From Nitrospiraceae bacterium (lineage in GTDB: Bacteria; Nitrospirota; Nitrospiria; Nitrospirales; Nitrospiraceae): 8,080 nt of DNA. Shown here in pieces: positions 5,208-8,080 of this stretch; position 1 is the first letter of the stretch, and each line of letters begins with the position of its first letter. The translations under genes and the position numbers were made by a program. The notes beneath the pieces were generated by a model, which was given only the letters and a program-made list of their open reading frames with translations, did not search any database and had not been told where the DNA came from. Location: positions 1 to 8,080 of the forward strand of contig SYGW01000040.1 in assembly GCA_005800255.1 (NCBI GenBank), written 5' to 3'.

Positions 5208-5867
5208 ATGCGCCAGGATCAGATCACTGCTGCGCTTCGCATCGTGAAGCGCGAGATTCGGCAGTGGGAGGAACCGGTTCTTGGCGTGGTGTCACGCGAG
5301 TCGAACCGCGATCCCTTCCGCATTCTTATTGCCTGTCTTCTCAGCCTCAGGACCAAAGATAAAACAACCGGGGAAGCCAGTGGCAGGCTCTTTGCGCTCG
5401 CGTATCAGCCCGCCACGTTGCTGGCCCTTCCGCTGAAGAAGGTCGAGCAAGCCATCTATCCCGTCTGTTTCTACCGGACGAAAGCCAAATCGATCCATGC
5501 GATCTGCCGCCGCCTGCTGGAGGCCTATGGAGGCGCAGTGCCCGACTCTATTGAGGAATTGGTCACGTTGTCCGGGGTCGGCAGGAAAACGGCGAATTTG
5601 GTGGTGACGGTCGCATTCGGCAAGCCCGGTATCTGTGTGGATATCCACGTGCATCGCATCAGTAATCGCTGGGGCTATGTGAAGACGAAGACGCAGGAGG
5701 AAACGGAAGCGGCCCTACGACGGAAGTTGCCGAAGTCCCATTGGATCACGTTCAACGATCTGCTCGTTCCCTACGGTCAGCATCTCTGCCAGCCGGTCTC
5801 GCCCTTCTGCAGCCAGTGCACACTCACCGCATATTGCGATCGAGTCGGAGTCAAGAAGTCACGATAG
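5208..5867 (+). CDS. nth: Endonuclease III (DNA glycosylase/AP lyase)
   Basis: This 219-residue HhH-GPD glycosylase has the helix-hairpin-helix 'LVTLSGVGRKTANLVV' (118-133) with catalytic Lys127 and catalytic Asp145 in 'GICVDIHVHRISNR'. The C-terminal [4Fe-4S] ligands C194-x6-C201-x2-C204-x5-C210 are complete. Such enzymes remove oxidised pyrimidines from DNA and cut the abasic site by beta-elimination. Where E. coli Nth has 'LLSAQATD', this protein has 'LLSLRTKD', so the base-replacing Gln41 aligns with Arg48; related subfamilies share the 'RTKD' form. The ATG at 5208 gives the usual N-terminal length. No Shine-Dalgarno is present; a -10-like TATCCT (5194-5199) lies 8 nt upstream, so the mRNA could be nearly leaderless. 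The gene is monocistronic as far as seen, between rpsU and a hairpin repeat. Confidence 0.95.
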   Translation: MRQDQITAALRIVKREIRQWEEPVLGVVSRESNRDPFRILIACLLSLRTKDKTTGEASGRLFALAYQPATLLALPLKKVEQAIYPVCFYRTKAKSIHAICRRLLEAYGGAVPDSIEELVTLSGVGRKTANLVVTVAFGKPGICVDIHVHRISNRWGYVKTKTQEETEAALRRKLPKSHWITFNDLLVPYGQHLCQPVSPFCSQCTLTAYCDRVGVKKSR

Positions 5868-5899
5868 GCGAGTGAGCAGCCGCGTTTGGCTTGTGTTGC

Positions 5900-6022
5900 G
5901 GAGTGCTCAAACAGGCTGTCCTGCAAGGCCGCAGCCGATGAAAGCACCGGAGGCGTAGCCTCTGGCTACGTTGAGGATGCTTTCGAGGCGAGAACGAAGC
6001 AGGCAGTCTGTTTCAGCATTCC
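5900..6022. repeat. ~123-bp imperfect palindromic repeat element (long hairpin) between convergent genes
   Basis: The end arms are inverted: 5900-5924 (GGAGTGCTCAAACAGGCTG...) matches the reverse complement of 5999-6022 with few mismatches and one gap. Inside are further paired segments: GAAAGCA 5940-5946 with TGCTTTC 5978-5984, and CGTAGCC 5954-5960 with GGCTACG 5964-5970 around a TCT loop. The whole can fold into one long branched hairpin. It begins 32 bp after the nth stop and ends one base before the stop of the minus-strand DsrE gene, so it may terminate both transcripts. From memory, very similar sequences occur as dispersed intergenic repeats in Nitrospira; that is recollection, not a search. 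No protein-coding content is recognised. Confidence 0.75.
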
Positions 6023-6023
6023 G

Positions 6024-6443
6024 CTAGATGAAGAGTTTTGTTTCGGCGTCAGAGGTCAGCGCAATAATGGCGGGAAGCCCCATGATTTCGTCGACGTTTT
6101 TCGTCACGACATCGGGGTCGACGCCCATATATTCTAATCCCGCGCTACAGGCGATGAGCCGGAATCGGCCGACCAGCCTTGCATCCTGAAACATTTCGGA
6201 AATCTTCGGGACTTTCTTTTCTTTCAGCAGCCGAGTCACTTCTTCCGCCGAGGAAGTATATTCCGGCGGAAAGTCGATCGCGTCGATCTTTCCCTCGGCC
6301 AACTTCTTGATCGTCCAGAATAAGAGGATGACGATCACGTCTTTCCCCATCGCCGAAGCCGTGAGGCCCAGGGTCGCAACCTGGTGCAGGGTATCGTAGG
6401 TGGCGTGATGGGCGAAGATGACGAACTTGGGTTGAGGCGGCAT
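6024..6443 (-). CDS. DsrE-family (DsrE/F-like) protein
   Basis: The 139-residue protein begins with the strand 'KFVIFAHHATYDTLHQVATL' and a helix 'GLTASAMGKDVIVILLFWTI', the DsrE/F alpha/beta layout. It later has 'RFRLIACSAGLEYMGVDPD' with Cys99 at the place of the conserved DsrE cysteine. It ends 'AETKLFI', close to the 'SVNLFI' end of the DsrE2 protein at 2476-3006. The family transfers or binds sulfane sulfur at the cysteine, often passing it to TusA. It is cytoplasmic with no signal peptide. It lies 9 bp behind a secreted-protein gene and is probably co-transcribed with it. No Shine-Dalgarno is visible before the ATG, so translational coupling is possible. Its own partner is not adjacent, but a TusA-type gene lies about 3 kb away. 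The specific role is unknown. Confidence 0.85.
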   Translation of the reverse strand: MPPQPKFVIFAHHATYDTLHQVATLGLTASAMGKDVIVILLFWTIKKLAEGKIDAIDFPPEYTSSAEEVTRLLKEKKVPKISEMFQDARLVGRFRLIACSAGLEYMGVDPDVVTKNVDEIMGLPAIIALTSDAETKLFI

Positions 6444-6452
6444 AGGAGGCGG

Positions 6453-6803
6453 CTACTTCTTGGTGGCGCGTGCTTTGACGCTGTTGATGTAATCGGCGAT
6501 GGCCGCATCGACTTCGCCCGTGGTCATGGGACGGTCATGCGTTTCACTCTCGTCTACAAGATACTTGTCCTGTTCTTTTTCCTGCCGGATGACCACGGAA
6601 TTCTCCGGTGTCACCTCGATCAGCATGAACCACTCGCGAGCTCCTTGCGTGATGACGACTTCTTTGCCCAGGCCTTTCTTCGTAATCTCGACGTGGAGCT
6701 CGTCGGCTGCCAAGACGGAGGCGGGCAGCGCCAGGAGTCCCAGGCCAAGCGCGATTCTGAGCAAGGAGCCGAACCGGACCGTGAAGGGCGAATGATGCGA
6801 CAT
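6453..6803 (-). CDS. Hypothetical exported protein with signal peptide
   Basis: The 116-residue protein starts with a basic n-region (R10, R16), a hydrophobic core 'IALGLGLLALPASVLAAD' (17-34) and a likely signal peptidase I site after Ala32 or Ala33. The mature ~83 residues include 'ELHVEITKKGLGKEVVITQG', 'WFMLIEVTPENSVVIRQEKE' and a Lys-rich end. There are no cysteines, no transmembrane helix after the signal, and no family I recognise. It should be periplasmic. It is the first gene of a two-gene unit with the DsrE-like protein, 9 bp downstream. The ATG at 6803 lies only 9 nt after a consensus -10, and no Shine-Dalgarno is present, so the transcript is probably leaderless. Confidence 0.8.
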   Translation of the reverse strand: MSHHSPFTVRFGSLLRIALGLGLLALPASVLAADELHVEITKKGLGKEVVITQGAREWFMLIEVTPENSVVIRQEKEQDKYLVDESETHDRPMTTGEVDAAIADYINSVKARATKK

Positions 6804-6812
6804 GGTGCGGCG

Positions 6813-6841
6813 ATTATAGCTCGTTGAGAAATTGGCGTAAA
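6813..6841 (-). promoter_or_regulatory. Promoter of the exported protein-DsrE unit (near-leaderless)
   Basis: On the minus strand, TTTACG (6841-6836) is followed after 17 bp by a perfect TATAAT (6818-6813). The predicted start is the A at about 6806, only 3 nt before ATG 6803. Confidence 0.65.
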
Positions 6842-6872
6842 CCGTCGGGGCCGCTCAGCACCCTGCTGATCG

Positions 6873-6902
6873 TTGGCTTGGCTTCGGGCCGCATGCTAGG
6901 AT
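6873..6902 (+). promoter_or_regulatory. Probable promoter of the membrane protein-polA unit (near-leaderless)
   Basis: TTGGCT (6873-6878) and TAGGAT (6897-6902) are 18 bp apart. The -10 ends 9 nt before ATG 6912, the same spacing as in the divergent gene, so the start would be about 3 nt upstream of the ATG. Confidence 0.45.
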
Positions 6903-6911
6903 GCGCGTCCC

Positions 6912-7343
6912 ATGGAAGGCCTACTCGCAACAATTCAGCAATGGATTCCGGTCGACCTGCTCATCAGCCTCACCGTGGCCTCGGCGGTCGGATTTATCGG
7001 ATCTCTGATTGCCATTCCGCTGATTTTGGTCCGTCTGCCGGCTGACTATTTCGACACGAGGATTCCCCGTCATTGGATGAAAGACCATCACCCCCTGCTG
7101 CGCCTGGTGGGGCTGGTCGTCAAGAATCTCGTCGGAGCTGTGTTCTTATTGGCCGGGTTTGCCATGCTCTTTTTGCCAGGGCAGGGCCTGCTGACGATGC
7201 TGATCGGGATCTCGCTCATGGACTTTCCCAGAAAGCGCGAGCTGGAAGCCAAAATGGTCGGCCAACCGACCCTGTTGGGCGTCATCAATACGATGCGTCA
7301 GAAGTTTGATAAACCACCGCTGACCCTCGCGCCAGATCCCTAA
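6912..7343 (+). CDS. Small integral membrane protein, PGPGW-like
   Basis: The 143-residue protein has hydrophobic segments at about 14-40 and 63-104. The second includes 'FLPGQGLLTMLIGISLMDF', resembling the PGPGW family of putative transmembrane proteins (here PGQG instead of PGPG). A basic stretch 'PRKRELEAKM' follows and the rest is soluble. The two long segments suggest two to four membrane passes in the inner membrane. No biochemical function is known for the family. It is followed 5 bp later by polA and is probably co-transcribed with it. There is no Shine-Dalgarno before the ATG; a -10-like TAGGAT lies 9 nt upstream. Confidence 0.82.
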   Translation: MEGLLATIQQWIPVDLLISLTVASAVGFIGSLIAIPLILVRLPADYFDTRIPRHWMKDHHPLLRLVGLVVKNLVGAVFLLAGFAMLFLPGQGLLTMLIGISLMDFPRKRELEAKMVGQPTLLGVINTMRQKFDKPPLTLAPDP

Positions 7344-7348
7344 CCCCC

Positions 7349-8080
7349 ATGGCAAACACCGATTCCAACCGCAAGACGCTCTACCTGATCGACGGGAGCG
7401 CCTATATCTATCGTGCCTTCTTCGCCCTACCGGCGATGAATAATGCCAAAGGTCTCCAGACCAACGCCATTCTCGGCTTTACGACGATGTTGCTGAAGAT
7501 CATCCGCGAGAAGAAGCCGGACGGCCTCGTCGTGGCCTTCGACGAAAAGGGGCCGACCCTGCGCCACGCGGAGTTCAAAGACTATAAGGCGCAGCGGCCT
7601 CCCATGCCGGACGGGATGAGCGCCCAGATTCCCTACATCCATCGCATCGTGGATGCCCTCAATATTCCCGCCGTCCGGCAGTCTGGGCATGAGGCGGACG
7701 ATTTGATCGGCACCCTTGCGCATCAGGCGGAGCAGCATGGGTACGATGTCGTCATCGTCACGGGCGACAAGGATATGTTCCAGCTCCTGACGCCCCATGT
7801 GCGCATCTACGATCCGGTAAAAGATAAATGGCTTGGTGAAGCGGAATGTGTTGAGCGTTTCGGCGTGGAACCGGCTCGCGTGGTGGAGATCATGGGGCTC
7901 ATGGGGGATGCGTCGGACAATATTCCCGGCGTGAAGGGAATCGGCGAAAAGACCGCGATGAAGCTGATTGCCCAGTTCGGCACGATCGAGGAGCTTTTGC
8001 GCCGCGTCGAGGAAGTCACGCCGCCCCGGATCAAGGCTCTTCTGATCGACCAGGCGGAGAACGCCCGTCTCAGCCTGAGG
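7349..8080 (+). CDS. polA: DNA polymerase I, N-terminal part (3' end outside window)
   Basis: The first 244 codons cover the 5'-3' exonuclease (FEN-like) domain. Visible metal- and DNA-binding features are D15 in 'LIDGSAYIYRAFFALP', D65 in 'VVAFDEKGPTLRH', the 'YKAQRPPMP' segment, E115-A-D117-D118, D140 and D142 in 'VTGDKDMFQLL', and 'GLMGDASDNIPGVKGIGEKT' with the helix-hairpin-helix. Pol I removes RNA primers and fills gaps in replication and repair. The frame is open to the window end; the 3'-5' exonuclease-like and polymerase domains would follow. The ATG is 5 bp after the preceding stop and fits the family N-terminus; the gap reads CCCCC, so no ribosome binding site is present and coupling to the upstream gene is likely. 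Confidence 0.97.
   Translation, partial: MANTDSNRKTLYLIDGSAYIYRAFFALPAMNNAKGLQTNAILGFTTMLLKIIREKKPDGLVVAFDEKGPTLRHAEFKDYKAQRPPMPDGMSAQIPYIHRIVDALNIPAVRQSGHEADDLIGTLAHQAEQHGYDVVIVTGDKDMFQLLTPHVRIYDPVKDKWLGEAECVERFGVEPARVVEIMGLMGDASDNIPGVKGIGEKTAMKLIAQFGTIEELLRRVEEVTPPRIKALLIDQAENARLSLR

Noticed and set aside
5900..6022. CRISPR array or tRNA gene at the structured intergenic element
   Set aside because: No regular repeat-spacer periodicity and no tRNA-like arms or CCA end; the structure is one long imperfect hairpin.
5886..6137. 83-codon plus-strand frame after nth
   Set aside because: It reads through the palindromic element and antisense to the DsrE gene.

Overview
The window is about 8 kb of GC-rich bacterial DNA. 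It most resembles Nitrospira or a close relative (Nitrospirota). That is an inference from the overall style of the proteins and from a 123-bp hairpin element beside nth that resembles a dispersed Nitrospira repeat I remember; no marker here proves it. Most complete genes are housekeeping or metabolic: bifunctional FtcD, ribosomal protein S21, endonuclease III and the 5' part of DNA polymerase I.

Region 1-981 is a patchwork of broken genes. An open frame runs in from the left edge. It begins with a copy of the C-terminal part of the Rieske oxygenase encoded at 982-2070 and continues in frame, at about 152/153, into the last ~100 residues of a nucleotide-sugar epimerase. The copied DNA (1-152) is an inverted repeat of 1018-1169 with a single mismatch. 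A second scar lies near 848, where a minus-strand secreted protein without a start codon and a plus-strand RCK_C-like C-terminal tail without a 5' end meet back to back. This is either genuine genome rearrangement or an assembly/amplification chimera.

Region 982-3350 holds the intact Rieske oxygenase (minus strand) with a good sigma-70-type promoter, a repeat-bearing intergenic stretch, and a two-gene operon (plus strand) for a DsrE2-type protein and a TusA-type sulfur carrier. The operon has its own promoter and a strong hairpin terminator.

Region 3351-5867 (plus strand) holds ftcD, whose 3' end runs 91 nt into rpsU in another frame, then rpsU with a promoter inside the end of ftcD, then nth. 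A long imperfect hairpin repeat fills the gap between convergent nth and the next gene.

Region 6024-8080 has a minus-strand pair (a signal-peptide protein followed by a second DsrE-family protein) divergent from a plus-strand pair (a small membrane protein followed by polA, cut by the window end). Promoter-like elements in the divergent region sit so close to both ATGs that the mRNAs would be almost leaderless, which fits the lack of Shine-Dalgarno sequences. The main functional theme is sulfur-transfer chemistry (DsrE2, TusA and DsrE, each with a conserved cysteine). The most unusual structural feature is the mosaic at the left end.
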